Source: Massilia oculi
GTDB lineage: Bacteria; Pseudomonadota; Gammaproteobacteria; Burkholderiales; Burkholderiaceae_D
Assembly: GCF_003143515.1 (NCBI RefSeq)
Contig: NZ_CP029343.1
Location: 1,612,001 to 1,676,000 of the forward strand
DNA length: 64,000 nt
Direction: 5' to 3'
Shown piece by piece: positions 1-7,493 of this stretch. Position 1 is the stretch's first letter. Every line of letters begins with the position of its first letter. The position numbers were made by a program, and so were the translations under genes. The notes under the pieces are model-generated. The model searched no databases. It was not told the DNA's origin and saw only the letters and a list, made by a program, of their open reading frames with translations.

Positions 1-1350
1 CAGGTGAAGGCCGCGATGGAAGTCAGCCAAACCGACTGGCAGGGCAACCCGATGTCATATCGATCGCAACGTGATCTGCTCCGCCGGCGCTTCATGTTGG
101 ACCTGAAAAATGCAGTCTTTGCGGTCAAAGATGCTGCGCTGCTGGCGGATATCGGTTCGTGCGTCGAATGCCCAAAGCGCAGCGGCAACCAGGAGGAAGC
201 CTTCGAGAGCGAAAACCACGCTAACCTCTGCACCGATCCTGACTGTTTCGCCGAGAAGACTGCTGCGCACTCGAAGAAGGCGAAGCAGAAGGCTGAGGAC
301 CGCGGCCATTCCGTCATCAGCGGCGAGGCAGCCAAGAAGATCATGCCGAACTCATACGGCAATCTCAAGGACGGCTATTCCGACGTCGATCGCGAGTTCT
401 ATGTCTCGGGCAGCGGCTCGACGAGCTACCGCAAGATCCTCGGCAAACAGACCCCAAAGGGCGTGCTGCTGGAGAGCCCGTTCGAGCCAGGCAAGCTCAT
501 CACCATTGCCAAGACCGACGAGCTGGAAGACCTGGTGACGCAAGTTGCCGGCAGCGGCAAGACCGAGGCATCGGCAGCCGCGAAGCAAAAGGCCCAGGAG
601 AAGCAGAAGGAGCAGGCGGCCGCGCTCGAGAAGCGCTACCGCCGCGAACTGTTTGTATCCATCCGCGACGCCGGCCGAATCGAGGATACCCCGATCAATG
701 AGCAGGAGGTGGCCGCCCTCCTGTTCCGGAACTCCCCCAACTCCGAAGACGGCTTCATCCGGAAGCTCTACGGCTGGACCGGCAAAGAATTCGAATCGGG
801 CACTTGGGACGGAAAGTATGTCACCGGAACGAACAGAATTTGCGACGCAATCCGCCAGATGACACCTGAAGCGGCACGTCAGCTGATCCGCGACATGACC
901 CTCATCCGCGAACTGGAAGTCAGCACCTACTCATACAGCAAAGCGGACCGTCCGACGCTCATGCTTGCCGCTGCAGAGCGTCTCGGCATCGATGCCGAGG
1001 CCATGAAGTCGGCACTGAACAAGGAAGCCAAGCAGCTGGCTGACGAGAAGGCGGCGAAGAAGGCAAGGGCCGCGAGCAAGGGCAAGGCCGCGACGCCCGC
1101 ACAGGCGGTTCTGCCAGAGGTAGCGAAACACGACAAGAGCGCGACGGCGCCTGCAGCAGAAGCCGATTCAAAGGCCCGCGCTGCATCGACCGAGGTGCGC
1201 TATCGGCATCCGGATCTCACGCAAACTTGGACCGGCCGTGGCCGTGCGCCGAAGTGGGTCCGCGACTGGATCGACGCCGGCAAGACCCTCGATAGCCTGC
1301 AGGTGTCGCCTGCTCCCGCAGCACCTCTCCAGGCGCAGGTAATGCAATGA
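1..1350 (+). CDS. ParB/RepB/Spo0J-like partition protein, 5' truncated by window edge
   Basis: The frame is open from base 1, so the true start is upstream; a GTG at 4 is probably internal. The visible ~449 residues look like the C-terminal part of ParB-family proteins carried by Burkholderiales plasmids and islands. A Cys cluster (CVECPKR near residue 53, then a CTDPDC block) fits the CxxCPKRTGN-type metal-binding element of that group. It is followed by an Ala/Lys/Glu-rich coiled stretch and a basic C-terminal end (RGRAPKWVRDWIDAGK). The ParB nuclease-like and HTH domains would be upstream. Role inferred: partition or DNA-binding regulation of the element. The next gene overlaps by 4 nt (ATGA), which suggests one operon. 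Confidence 0.7.
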   Translation, partial: QVKAAMEVSQTDWQGNPMSYRSQRDLLRRRFMLDLKNAVFAVKDAALLADIGSCVECPKRSGNQEEAFESENHANLCTDPDCFAEKTAAHSKKAKQKAEDRGHSVISGEAAKKIMPNSYGNLKDGYSDVDREFYVSGSGSTSYRKILGKQTPKGVLLESPFEPGKLITIAKTDELEDLVTQVAGSGKTEASAAAKQKAQEKQKEQAAALEKRYRRELFVSIRDAGRIEDTPINEQEVAALLFRNSPNSEDGFIRKLYGWTGKEFESGTWDGKYVTGTNRICDAIRQMTPEAARQLIRDMTLIRELEVSTYSYSKADRPTLMLAAAERLGIDAEAMKSALNKEAKQLADEKAAKKARAASKGKAATPAQAVLPEVAKHDKSATAPAAEADSKARAASTEVRYRHPDLTQTWTGRGRAPKWVRDWIDAGKTLDSLQVSPAPAAPLQAQVMQ

Positions 1351-1601
1351 CGTTGAGCGAACAAAGCGTGAGCGCGATCGCCAGGGCCCTGCTTAATGAC
1401 CGCAAGACCCTGGTCGAGAGCCTTGAGTTCTGGAGCGACCCCGGCCGCGCCCGTCGATATCCAAACCGCCACGCGGCAATCGTGGCCGACCTGGACGAGA
1501 ACGCGAGTGCATTGGCCGAGCTCGCCGAGGGCTTCGCTCCTTGGCTAAAACAGCGTAACGACTGGCCGACCATCGCTCGCACTATCCCAGCAAAACACTG
1601 A
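1347..1601 (+). CDS. Hypothetical protein (84 aa), island operon
   Basis: This small acidic, helix-rich protein has no family I recognise. It begins at an ATG overlapping the stop of the ParB-like gene (ATGA), so translation is probably coupled. It contains an Asn-Asp-Arg-Lys segment and a WSDPGRARRYPNR patch, with no Cys cluster, signal peptide or membrane segment. It ends 9 nt before the DUF5906-type gene, so it belongs to the same transcript. Its position suggests an accessory replication or maintenance role, but nothing in the sequence proves it. Confidence 0.6.
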   Translation: MTLSEQSVSAIARALLNDRKTLVESLEFWSDPGRARRYPNRHAAIVADLDENASALAELAEGFAPWLKQRNDWPTIARTIPAKH

Positions 1602-1610
1602 AAGCACGCT

Positions 1611-2396
1611 ATGAAAAACACCCTGAACACTGCCCTTATCAACTTCAGCGATGCAGCCGCCCGCAACTTGGCAGCGCCCATTGCAGCCGTCAATGCAGCT
1701 TGCGAAGCCCTCAAGGCGATGATCACGCCGGCAGCGGCGCCGGCGATCGCCGCACGGCCAGCGCACTGCGGCAACATCATGACGCTGCTGGCCCACCTGT
1801 GCGACATGCACGACGAGCTGCAGCTATGGATCCTCCGCTGGCTGGCGTACCCGCTGCGAAACCCTGGCGCCAGGATGTCTACCGCCTTGGTCTTCAATGG
1901 CAGCGAAGGCTCGGGCAAATCGCTGTTCATGAATTTCGTCGTCGCCGAGATCTACGGCGATAGTGCCGCAAAAATCCGGCCACGCGACTTGCATAGCACG
2001 TTCAATGGATGGATGGAAGGTGCGAGCCTGGCCGTGGTCGACGGTGGTTTCGCCCGATCGCATATCGCAAAGATGAAGGCTGCGATGACGGCCCAATCGT
2101 TCGTCATCGAGCGCAAGGGACAAACTTCGCGCATGGTGTCGAACCGGCTGAATTTCATCTATGTCACCAGCACCCCTGACTTCCTGCCGGCCGACATCGG
2201 CAACCGCCGGTTCACGGTCATCGAAGTGCCGCCCCGGCAGCAGCGCGCCTTCTACCAGGCTGTGGTGCACGAGATCGCCGAGGGCGGCGTCGACGCGTTT
2301 CGTGACTACCTGATGCACGGCCTCGACATGGGCGAGTTTAACGAGCGCACCCCTCCACCAGCTGGCATATTCTTCGACGATGGGAGGACCGCATGA
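1611..2396 (+). CDS. DUF5906-type NTPase/primase-helicase domain protein (short form)
   Basis: The 261 residues match the NTPase part of DUF5906 proteins, which form the helicase-like half of plasmid and phage primases. A conserved WLAYPLRNPGARMSTAL lead-in precedes the Walker A motif GSEGSGKS (residues 97-104). A hydrophobic strand ends in VVDG (Asp144) where family members normally have a DE Walker B pair, and a FIYVTSTPD...GNRRFTVIEV block follows, where sensor residues lie. The usual N-terminal primase-like region is missing, and the Walker B glutamate is replaced by Gly. It may therefore bind rather than efficiently hydrolyse NTP, or be a remodelled derivative. It overlaps the next gene by 4 nt. 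Confidence 0.65.
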   Translation: MKNTLNTALINFSDAAARNLAAPIAAVNAACEALKAMITPAAAPAIAARPAHCGNIMTLLAHLCDMHDELQLWILRWLAYPLRNPGARMSTALVFNGSEGSGKSLFMNFVVAEIYGDSAAKIRPRDLHSTFNGWMEGASLAVVDGGFARSHIAKMKAAMTAQSFVIERKGQTSRMVSNRLNFIYVTSTPDFLPADIGNRRFTVIEVPPRQQRAFYQAVVHEIAEGGVDAFRDYLMHGLDMGEFNERTPPPAGIFFDDGRTA

Positions 2397-2629
2397 GCCT
2401 GCTGGCGAGCGACTACGTAGGCCCGGTGGCCGGCGGCAGCGTGGTGTATGTGATCGTCGGCGATCGCGCGAAGTTCGATCAGATCGCCCGACCAGTGACC
2501 GAACACCCTGCAGGCCCTGCCGGCAGGGTGTTGACGAAGACCATAGGGGCCACCGCGCGCAGCGAAGACGGTCTAGTCATTTTCCAGCACTGGCCTGACA
2601 GCTCGATCAGCCAGGGGGAGAAACCATGA
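2393..2629 (+). CDS. Hypothetical protein (78 aa), island operon
   Basis: This small protein with no recognised domain starts at an ATG overlapping the preceding stop (ATGA) and ends by overlapping the next start in the same way. The sequence alternates short beta-like stretches (SVVYVIVGD, LVIFQHWPD) with Gly/Pro turns, suggesting a compact beta-rich fold. The four-base overlaps on both sides are the main support that it is translated. Confidence 0.55.
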   Translation: MSLLASDYVGPVAGGSVVYVIVGDRAKFDQIARPVTEHPAGPAGRVLTKTIGATARSEDGLVIFQHWPDSSISQGEKP

Positions 2630-2862
2630 CGGGCCCTGTACCAGGCACCCAGGACGAGCCGAACGACCCAACCGCGTACAGGCATCACCTGTTACTGCTC
2701 AAGTCCATGCACTGTGCTCGCCCAGTGGTGCATGAAGGGCTGAAGCAGTTCATCAGCTGCTTGACGGCTAACCGCGACGGCGGGCGCATCTCGATGACCG
2801 TCTACCTGGCCGGCAAGGTCGGAGGCTTCGACAGCTCCGAAATTCAGATCATGGAGGGATAG
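2626..2862 (+). CDS. Hypothetical protein (78 aa), island operon
   Basis: I do not recognise this protein. It starts on an ATGA overlap with the previous gene and ends 3 nt before the Cys-rich ORF. A helical middle (HHLLLLKSMHC...LKQFISCL) is followed by a beta-like end (ISMTVYLAGKVGG). There is no signal peptide. Membership of the tightly packed island operon is the main evidence that it is real. Confidence 0.55.
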   Translation: MTGPVPGTQDEPNDPTAYRHHLLLLKSMHCARPVVHEGLKQFISCLTANRDGGRISMTVYLAGKVGGFDSSEIQIMEG

Positions 2863-2865
2863 CTT

Positions 2866-3078
2866 ATGTCCATCGCGATTTTCACGACATTGCTGCAACC
2901 GCTGCAGGCGGGCCTCAACAGGATCACCCAAGCCCTGCCGCAAGACACCTGCACCCACGACTGCAGCCAGGGCCGTCGCTGCACGTGCTCGCATCGATGC
3001 GAACCGCGCTGCGCGGCCAGCGGCGAGCGAGCTGGCCAGCCGCACAAGGGTACCTGCCCATTCAAGAATTTTGCTTAA
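2866..3078 (+). CDS. Small Cys-rich hypothetical protein (70 aa)
   Basis: After a hydrophobic-helical N-terminus the last 45 residues contain eight Cys and several His (CTHDC, CTCSHRCEPRC, then a late GTC). This pattern suggests a small zinc- or iron-sulfur-binding knuckle, although no named family comes to mind. It follows the previous gene by 3 nt. Its end runs 8 nt into the longest version of the next ORF but not into that gene's preferred ATG. Function unknown; a DNA- or RNA-binding adaptor is one possibility. Confidence 0.5.
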   Translation: MSIAIFTTLLQPLQAGLNRITQALPQDTCTHDCSQGRRCTCSHRCEPRCAASGERAGQPHKGTCPFKNFA

Positions 3079-3097
3079 TCAAGTTACCGAGCCTCAC

Positions 3098-3325
3098 ATG
3101 CAAACCGAATTCATGCTCCTGTCGATCTACAACAAGCCACGCCTGACCCTCAAGGAGGTCTGCCAGGCGATCGGCATGTCGTTGAAGACCGCGTACAACC
3201 ACCGGTCGGCCCAGACCTTCCCTATCCCGATGTCGGGCGACCCGCTGCACGCCGACATCCGCGATGTAGCGGCATACGTCGACGAACTCCGCGAGGCTGG
3301 AAAGAAGCCCGCTGCAAATACGTGA
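3098..3325 (+). CDS. Small HTH protein, PrtN/AlpA-like
   Basis: The 75-residue protein begins at ATG 3098. A TTG at 3071 would add nine residues and overlap the Cys-rich gene, so the ATG is preferred. The segment LTLKEVCQAIGMSLKTAYNHR (residues ~16-36) reads as a helix-turn-helix of the kind seen in AlpA/excisionase-like and pyocin-activator-like (PrtN) small regulators. A PIPMSGDPLHADIRDVAAYVDE tail resembles the wing and helix of those proteins. It probably regulates island genes or excision. Which of the two families is uncertain. Confidence 0.55.
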   Translation: MQTEFMLLSIYNKPRLTLKEVCQAIGMSLKTAYNHRSAQTFPIPMSGDPLHADIRDVAAYVDELREAGKKPAANT

Positions 3326-3356
3326 GTTCTCACGGTAATTCCTGAGCGAGATCAAC

Positions 3357-3623
3357 ATGGAATGGACCAACGACGAAGACACGCAGCCGGCACAAAGCTC
3401 ACCAAAGCGTGGTCGACCTCCGACCGGCAAGGCCATGAGTGCGGCCGATCGGCAGGCTCGCCGCGTGGCCAAGCTTGAGGCTGAGGGCAAAGCCCTACTG
3501 CCGCGCATTGCGGTTTCACGCGAAGTACAACAGGCCCTGTACAAGTTCATCCAGTTCAAGGACATGACGCTCGGGGATGCGCTAGAACGGATCCTTCACG
3601 ACCGCCTCATCCGCAAACGCTAG
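3357..3623 (+). CDS. Small putative DNA-binding protein with AT-hook-like motif
   Basis: This 88-residue basic protein contains a PKRGRPPTGK segment (residues ~18-27), which fits an AT-hook core (RGRP). An Arg-rich helix (SAADRQARRVAKLE) follows, then a C-terminal SREVQQALYKF...LGDALERILHDRL part that looks like a ribbon-helix-helix-type dimer helix pair. Such proteins usually act as small repressors on plasmids and prophages. It ends shortly before a bidirectional hairpin terminator, so it closes the plus-strand island operon. Confidence 0.5.
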   Translation: MEWTNDEDTQPAQSSPKRGRPPTGKAMSAADRQARRVAKLEAEGKALLPRIAVSREVQQALYKFIQFKDMTLGDALERILHDRLIRKR

Positions 3624-3655
3624 GCCACACGGGCCAACGCTTCACCGCAAATGAA

Positions 3656-3678
3656 AAAGCCACCCCGCAGGTGGCTTT
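3656..3678. terminator. Bidirectional hairpin terminator
   Basis: A perfect 9-bp inverted repeat (AAAGCCACC / GGTGGCTTT) encloses a 5-nt loop, with A residues on one side and T residues on the other. It sits between the end of the plus-strand AT-hook gene (3623) and the end of the minus-strand PH-domain gene (3709), so it can serve both. Confidence 0.8.
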
Positions 3679-3708
3679 CAGCAGCAGCCGCAGAACGGCA
3701 CCCATCCC

Positions 3709-4134
3709 TTACGCAGCAGCGCGCTCGCGCTCCTCGGTCATCTCGTTCAGCTTCGAACGGAAGGTCAACGGATCCGAAATATTCGGGATCGGGGCCTGCG
3801 GGCCACCAGCGCCCGACACAACGATGCTGCCGAAGTTCAGCATACGTCCGACGATCGACTGGTCGACCTGCACGCTCTCTACCTTGCTGTTCTTCAGTTC
3901 GACAGTCTTGCGACTGATCAGGCCGAATTTGGCAACTACCCTCTTATTGGTGATGACCAGCTCGGTAGTCAGGACATTAATCACAGCGACCGCGATAAAG
4001 ACTAGGCCCAGGCCCATGAGGCCGATGGTGAGCAGCCCGAGAAGGAACAGTAACCATTGCGATACCCAAGACACCTGCGCCTCATAGACGACCTTCTCAT
4101 CGACGTCCAGATTGCGATTGACATACGATCCCAT
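3709..4134 (-). CDS. Bacterial PH-domain (YdbS/YdbT-like) membrane protein
   Basis: The 141-residue protein from ATG 4134 begins GSYVNRNLDVDEKVVYEAQVSW, a typical opening of bPH2-domain proteins, and continues with two closely spaced hydrophobic helices (LLFLLGLLTIGLMGLGLVFIAVAVI). The PH-like part follows: TELVITNKRVVAKFGLISR, then KVESVQVDQSIVGRMLNFGSIVVSG. The longer frame to 4212 adds unlike residues and is not preferred. Members are inner-membrane proteins of unclear function. As the only membrane protein among island genes it may be cargo. It faces the plus-strand operon across a shared terminator. Confidence 0.8.
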   Translation of the reverse strand: MGSYVNRNLDVDEKVVYEAQVSWVSQWLLFLLGLLTIGLMGLGLVFIAVAVINVLTTELVITNKRVVAKFGLISRKTVELKNSKVESVQVDQSIVGRMLNFGSIVVSGAGGPQAPIPNISDPLTFRSKLNEMTEERERAAA

Positions 4135-4380
4135 TTCAAAATCCCTAATAGTTGTAATAGAGAAATAATACTCTAATATCCTAGAGGGACTACCCGTGAA
4201 GAGATCGTTCATGCACTGAGCATAGCGCCCTTACAACAGCTTAACGAATTGACGAGTTGGAGACGCGCGGTCAGGTCCGCTTTCGACCCAAAGCAGCCGC
4301 TCACCAGCCTCGCACCGGCCTAAGCTCGCAGTTCCTTAATCCGGCGCGAACTATAATGGCTTGGTACAGCACTCGGGAGA

Positions 4381-5499
4381 TCAGGCTATTCGCGTGTAGG
4401 TTTTTCCATCCAGGACTCGTTTCACTTGATCCACGTCTTTCGCCCCGATGCGGACGTAGATCTCATCGGGGGTGTGGTAGTTGGCGAGCTCACGTATTGC
4501 CTTGACTTGAACGACAGACAAGCGCCCGTCGCGGCCACAAATCTGCGCTATTGCCCAGTCGTTGTCCTTCCACTTTTCGGCGACCCATGGCGCCGGTAAG
4601 CCCAAGCGTGGATGGTCATTCAGCCACTTTTGCAGAATCTTGTCGCGGTCATCGGGCAGAGGAACCGCGCCTTTCGAAATCAATCCGTTTTCACGTAGGT
4701 AACGTAGCCCGCTCTTTCCGCCTGGTACCATATTTAGCCGGCGTTCATCATCCCAATGGCCTTCTACGAGAAACTCTTCCCCCTCGTAGAGCTGCTCCAG
4801 ATCGTCGGTAATAGCCATCACCTTGTGGTGCACGTACGTAAGACGCCCACCCTCTTGCTCCTCTCGAAATCGACGATGGAAAAGCAATGGACTGCCCGTT
4901 CCGATCGCGCGACGGTGCTCGGACCAGCGCTTTTGCCAGCTTCGGGTGGACACCCCAACATAAAAGTACCCATCGTCAGGGTACGATGCACCATTGCCGA
5001 AGATGTGCTGGTAGAGGACGTATGCGCGTTCGGGGTAGTGCTTGGGCGATAGTAAGAAAACTGCGGGCACCGAAAATACAAGGCTAGGGCTCCTGACCGT
5101 GCTTTCGTCAATCTGCGTGGCTCCCCGCATGGCCGCAGCCAAATACACGGGGTCAGTAACAACTTCCACTGAAATCGTAGGTTGGACAGCTAACTCGCCT
5201 TCGCGCAAGGCGCCGAGTCCGTACTCTGGCTCGCGGTCCACAGTTCTATGCCCATCCATGAGCTTCTTGAACGGAGCGATGAACCCCTGACGGTCACTCA
5301 TGAATATCAGGCGCACCACGGGTATTACTTGGCCTGGCGTGAGCCTAAAAACACCGTGGGGATTCGCAGCCACCCGCGCCCATTCCAACCCGTAGGCGGA
5401 GCCCCGTATGAAGTCTTCGAGCAACTGCTCAACCTCGCGCCGCCGTCCAATCATCGACTTCGGGGCCAGATGCTCCCACCAAGCTTTGCTTAGCTTCAT
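4381..5499 (-). CDS. Putative GIY-YIG-like nuclease-domain protein
   Basis: This 372-residue cytosolic protein carries a central segment resembling a GIY-YIG nuclease core: a YVLYQ strand (160-164), YFYVGVS (178-184) and an RWSEH helix start (191-195). A later Glu-rich helix (EQLYEGEEFLVEG) could supply the metal-binding Glu. The first GIY is degenerate and separated from YFYVG by a longer loop than usual. The C-terminal ~80 residues contain a WAIAQICGRDG...VVQVKAIRELANY...PDEIYVRIG part that looks like a small HTH-like DNA-binding region. Flanked by gaps on both sides, it looks like element cargo such as a selfish or defence nuclease. The fold is suggested, not proven. Confidence 0.5.
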   Translation of the reverse strand: MKLSKAWWEHLAPKSMIGRRREVEQLLEDFIRGSAYGLEWARVAANPHGVFRLTPGQVIPVVRLIFMSDRQGFIAPFKKLMDGHRTVDREPEYGLGALREGELAVQPTISVEVVTDPVYLAAAMRGATQIDESTVRSPSLVFSVPAVFLLSPKHYPERAYVLYQHIFGNGASYPDDGYFYVGVSTRSWQKRWSEHRRAIGTGSPLLFHRRFREEQEGGRLTYVHHKVMAITDDLEQLYEGEEFLVEGHWDDERRLNMVPGGKSGLRYLRENGLISKGAVPLPDDRDKILQKWLNDHPRLGLPAPWVAEKWKDNDWAIAQICGRDGRLSVVQVKAIRELANYHTPDEIYVRIGAKDVDQVKRVLDGKTYTRIA

Positions 5500-5918
5500 A
5501 GAGTCACTTCCTATTCTTCAAAAGCCGGCAGGCCTAGCGCGTTATTGGTATCCCGGTTGAGAGCCAAGCTTGTACGTGTATAGACCCCACTCCCATACCA
5601 GCGCCGAACGAGCCATCTCCTTACGGGATATCACTGCACTCTAGCTGTACTGCTATCGCGATGATGAAAGCTCACAACACGCTTTAGACCATAGAGGCGA
5701 ACGGCGGCTTCTGGCCGAAAGCAGACGGTCGAGATGGGTCAGTGTACGGCACTACTCACGTTCAAACAAGCAAGCGACTTTATTAGGCGCTCGATACTTC
5801 CCGCTGTTCGGCGTTTGGCTAGCCCGCGCTTGAGTTGCACCTAATGCGACCCCAAGCATTTTCCCACTACTCCAAAATTACTCCAAACTCAACACACGCA
5901 CTATGGGGAATTGAATTC
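5500..5918. other. Gene-free island end next to the attachment junction
   Basis: No convincing coding sequence is present here. Near the right edge two copies of TACTCCAAA (5868-5876 and 5879-5887) lie 11 bp apart, one helical turn, 30-50 bp from the dusA junction. That fits arm-type integrase or excisionase sites. The rest shows only scattered stops and no clear promoter or RNA. Confidence 0.45.
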
Positions 5919-6008
5919 CTCGGTCCAGTCCATCATGGGGGCGACCGAGAGGCGGCGCGATGGCAGTACAGGGGCGGCGGCGCCCGGAATGGTCGAGGTG
6001 AGGCTCAT
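5919..6008 (-). pseudogene. dusA: dusA 5' fragment (tRNA-dihydrouridine synthase A), left by integration
   Basis: From an ATG at 6008 the minus strand encodes about 29 residues ending RRLSVAPMMDWT, the hallmark N-terminal FMN-site motif of DusA (normally followed by DRHCR). The match ends after ACCGA at about 5919-5922, and the frame then meets a stop at 5901 after EEFNSP. DusA reduces U20/U20a in tRNA with FMN and NADPH. This is the remnant that stays with the native upstream DNA after site-specific insertion; an intact dusA with an element-supplied 5' end is expected beyond the left side of the window. No strong ribosome site is seen before the ATG. Confidence 0.8.
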
Positions 6009-6370
6009 GCTGGAGGGTCTGGTCGCCGCCAACCGGGGCGACGGATACTGTCGGGAACCAGTAATGATAAGCGAAACCGGCCCGCGCCGCATTCTGTAAT
6101 GCAGGCAAGCTTGGCGAAGAAGCACATTCTATTCGAGCGCCACGACCACGCACGCCGACATCGACCAGGCGTGGAGCACGTCAGGTCTGACATTCGGACG
6201 CGGACTCCGTCCGGATGCAGGAACCGCCCGCATGGCGTATCGAAAAACGCCATGCCTAGCCATACGAAGATGCGATTTCACTTCCCTCCCCGCATGCCTC
6301 ACCATGCCTGACTGGAAACAACACCGCCGTCCCCGGCCATGCCTCCCCGGCATCTTCACCGACCCCTGAC
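6009..6370. other. Intergenic region with inverted repeats (original dusA upstream DNA)
   Basis: I see no gene here. It should contain the native dusA promoter (minus) and the promoter of the S33 peptidase (plus). Two inverted repeats stand out: a 9-bp perfect one, GCATGGCGT / ACGCCATGC, with an 8-nt spacer (6230-6255), and CGGACG / CGTCCG (6195-6213). Neither is followed by a T-run, so they look like operator or structural sites rather than terminators. Confidence 0.4.
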
Positions 6371-7411
6371 ATGAAAAACATCCTGATCGCCTGCCTCCTC
6401 GCAGGCCTGGGCCTGGCCAGCGCCAGCGCCGCCGAACCATCCCGGCAAGAACAGCAGCTCGCCAAGCAGGCCCTCCCCGGCGTGCGCATGATCCCGATCC
6501 ACACGCCCAAAGGCGATTTCAAGGTCTGGACCCGCCGCATGGGCGACAACCCGACCGTCAAGGTGCTGCTGCTCCACGGCGGTCCCGGGTCGACGCACGA
6601 ATACTTCAAAACCTTCGACGACCACTTCCCTGGCGCGTCGATCGAGTATTACTACTACGACCAACTGGGGTCATGGTTCAGCGACCAGCCCGACGACCCG
6701 TCGCTGAACACCGTCGAGCGCTTTACCGACGAAGTGGAGCAGGTGCGCAAGGCGCTCGGCCTGGACAAGGACAATTTCTACCTGCTGGGGCATTCCTGGG
6801 GCGGCATCCTGGCCATCGAATATGCCCTCGCCCACCCCGGCAAGCTGAAAGGCCTGGTGATCTCGAACATGATGGCCAGCGCCCCGGCCTACAACGCCTA
6901 CGCGCAAAACGTGCTCGCGCCGCAGATCGACCCGGCCGTGCTGGCCGAGGTGCGCAAGCTCGAGGCCGAGGGCAAGACCGACGATCCACGCTATATGGAA
7001 CTCCTGATCCCGCATTTCTACGAGCGTCACATCCTGCGCAGGCCGCTCGCGGAGTTACCCGAACCGGTGCTGCGCAGCTTCGGGCATCTGAACCAGAAAA
7101 TCTACAAGCCGATGCAGGGACCGAGCGAGCTGGGCATCTCGGGCCTGCTCGCGAACTGGGACCGCTTCGACGACCTCGAACGGATCGACGTGCCCACACT
7201 GGTCGTCGGCGCACGCTACGACACCATGGACCCGGCCCATATGAAGAAGATGGCGCAACGCCTGCCGCAGGGACAATTCCTGTACTGCGAAAACGGCAGC
7301 CACATGGCCATGTACGACGACGCCGGCTGCTATTTCGATGGCCTGCTCAAGTTCCTGCGCGGCGCGCCCGCACGCACGGCGGTCAAGCCGCGCTCCCTGC
7401 GCTCATACTGA
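6371..7411 (+). CDS. Proline iminopeptidase-like S33 hydrolase, exported
   Basis: This 346-residue alpha/beta hydrolase has an N-terminal signal peptide (MKNILIACLLAGLGLASASA, cleavage expected near residue 20). The oxyanion motif HGGPG is at 69-73 and the nucleophile elbow GHSWGG at 140-145 (Ser142). Asp284 in ARYDTMD and His311 in NGSHM complete a likely triad. This layout matches the proline iminopeptidase / tricorn-interacting S33 group, which releases N-terminal Pro or other residues from short peptides. Export is unusual for classical PIP and suggests periplasmic peptide trimming. A strong terminator follows at 7437-7477. Confidence 0.85.
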   Translation: MKNILIACLLAGLGLASASAAEPSRQEQQLAKQALPGVRMIPIHTPKGDFKVWTRRMGDNPTVKVLLLHGGPGSTHEYFKTFDDHFPGASIEYYYYDQLGSWFSDQPDDPSLNTVERFTDEVEQVRKALGLDKDNFYLLGHSWGGILAIEYALAHPGKLKGLVISNMMASAPAYNAYAQNVLAPQIDPAVLAEVRKLEAEGKTDDPRYMELLIPHFYERHILRRPLAELPEPVLRSFGHLNQKIYKPMQGPSELGISGLLANWDRFDDLERIDVPTLVVGARYDTMDPAHMKKMAQRLPQGQFLYCENGSHMAMYDDAGCYFDGLLKFLRGAPARTAVKPRSLRSY

Positions 7412-7436
7412 CGACTGCAGCGCGCGGGCGCACATA

Positions 7437-7477
7437 AAGAGAACGGCGGCATTGCTGGAGCAAGCCGCCGTTCTTTT
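7437..7477. terminator. Rho-independent terminator after the S33 peptidase
   Basis: A 10-bp stem (GAACGGCGGC / GCCGCCGTTC) with a 13-nt loop is flanked by AAAGA upstream and TTTT downstream. It lies 26 bp after the peptidase stop and just before the convergent end of the sorbosone-dehydrogenase-like gene. Confidence 0.85.
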
Positions 7478-7493
7478 GTCGCCTACCGCCGCA

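Larger units (their letters stand above)
1..5921. mobile_element. Right end of an integrated element inserted in dusA
   Basis: The block from the window edge to about 5921 holds plasmid/prophage-type genes (ParB-like, DUF5906 NTPase, small packed unknown ORFs, HTH protein) and cargo-like genes. It ends exactly where the dusA reading frame on the minus strand stops matching DusA. Islands and prophages that use dusA-associated integrases enter this 5' part of dusA. No integrase is visible in the window, so it should lie left of position 1, where the rest of dusA is also expected. The left boundary is unknown. The base composition of this block is visibly less GC-rich than the flanking chromosome. 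Confidence 0.75.

Noticed and set aside
4257-4505. Small plus-strand open frame near 4.3 kb
   Set aside because: Overlaps the 3' end of the GIY-YIG-like gene and lacks a ribosome site or protein-like composition.
5835-6311. 158-codon plus-strand open frame over the dusA junction
   Set aside because: It crosses the island/chromosome boundary and the dusA fragment, so it is an accidental frame created by insertion.
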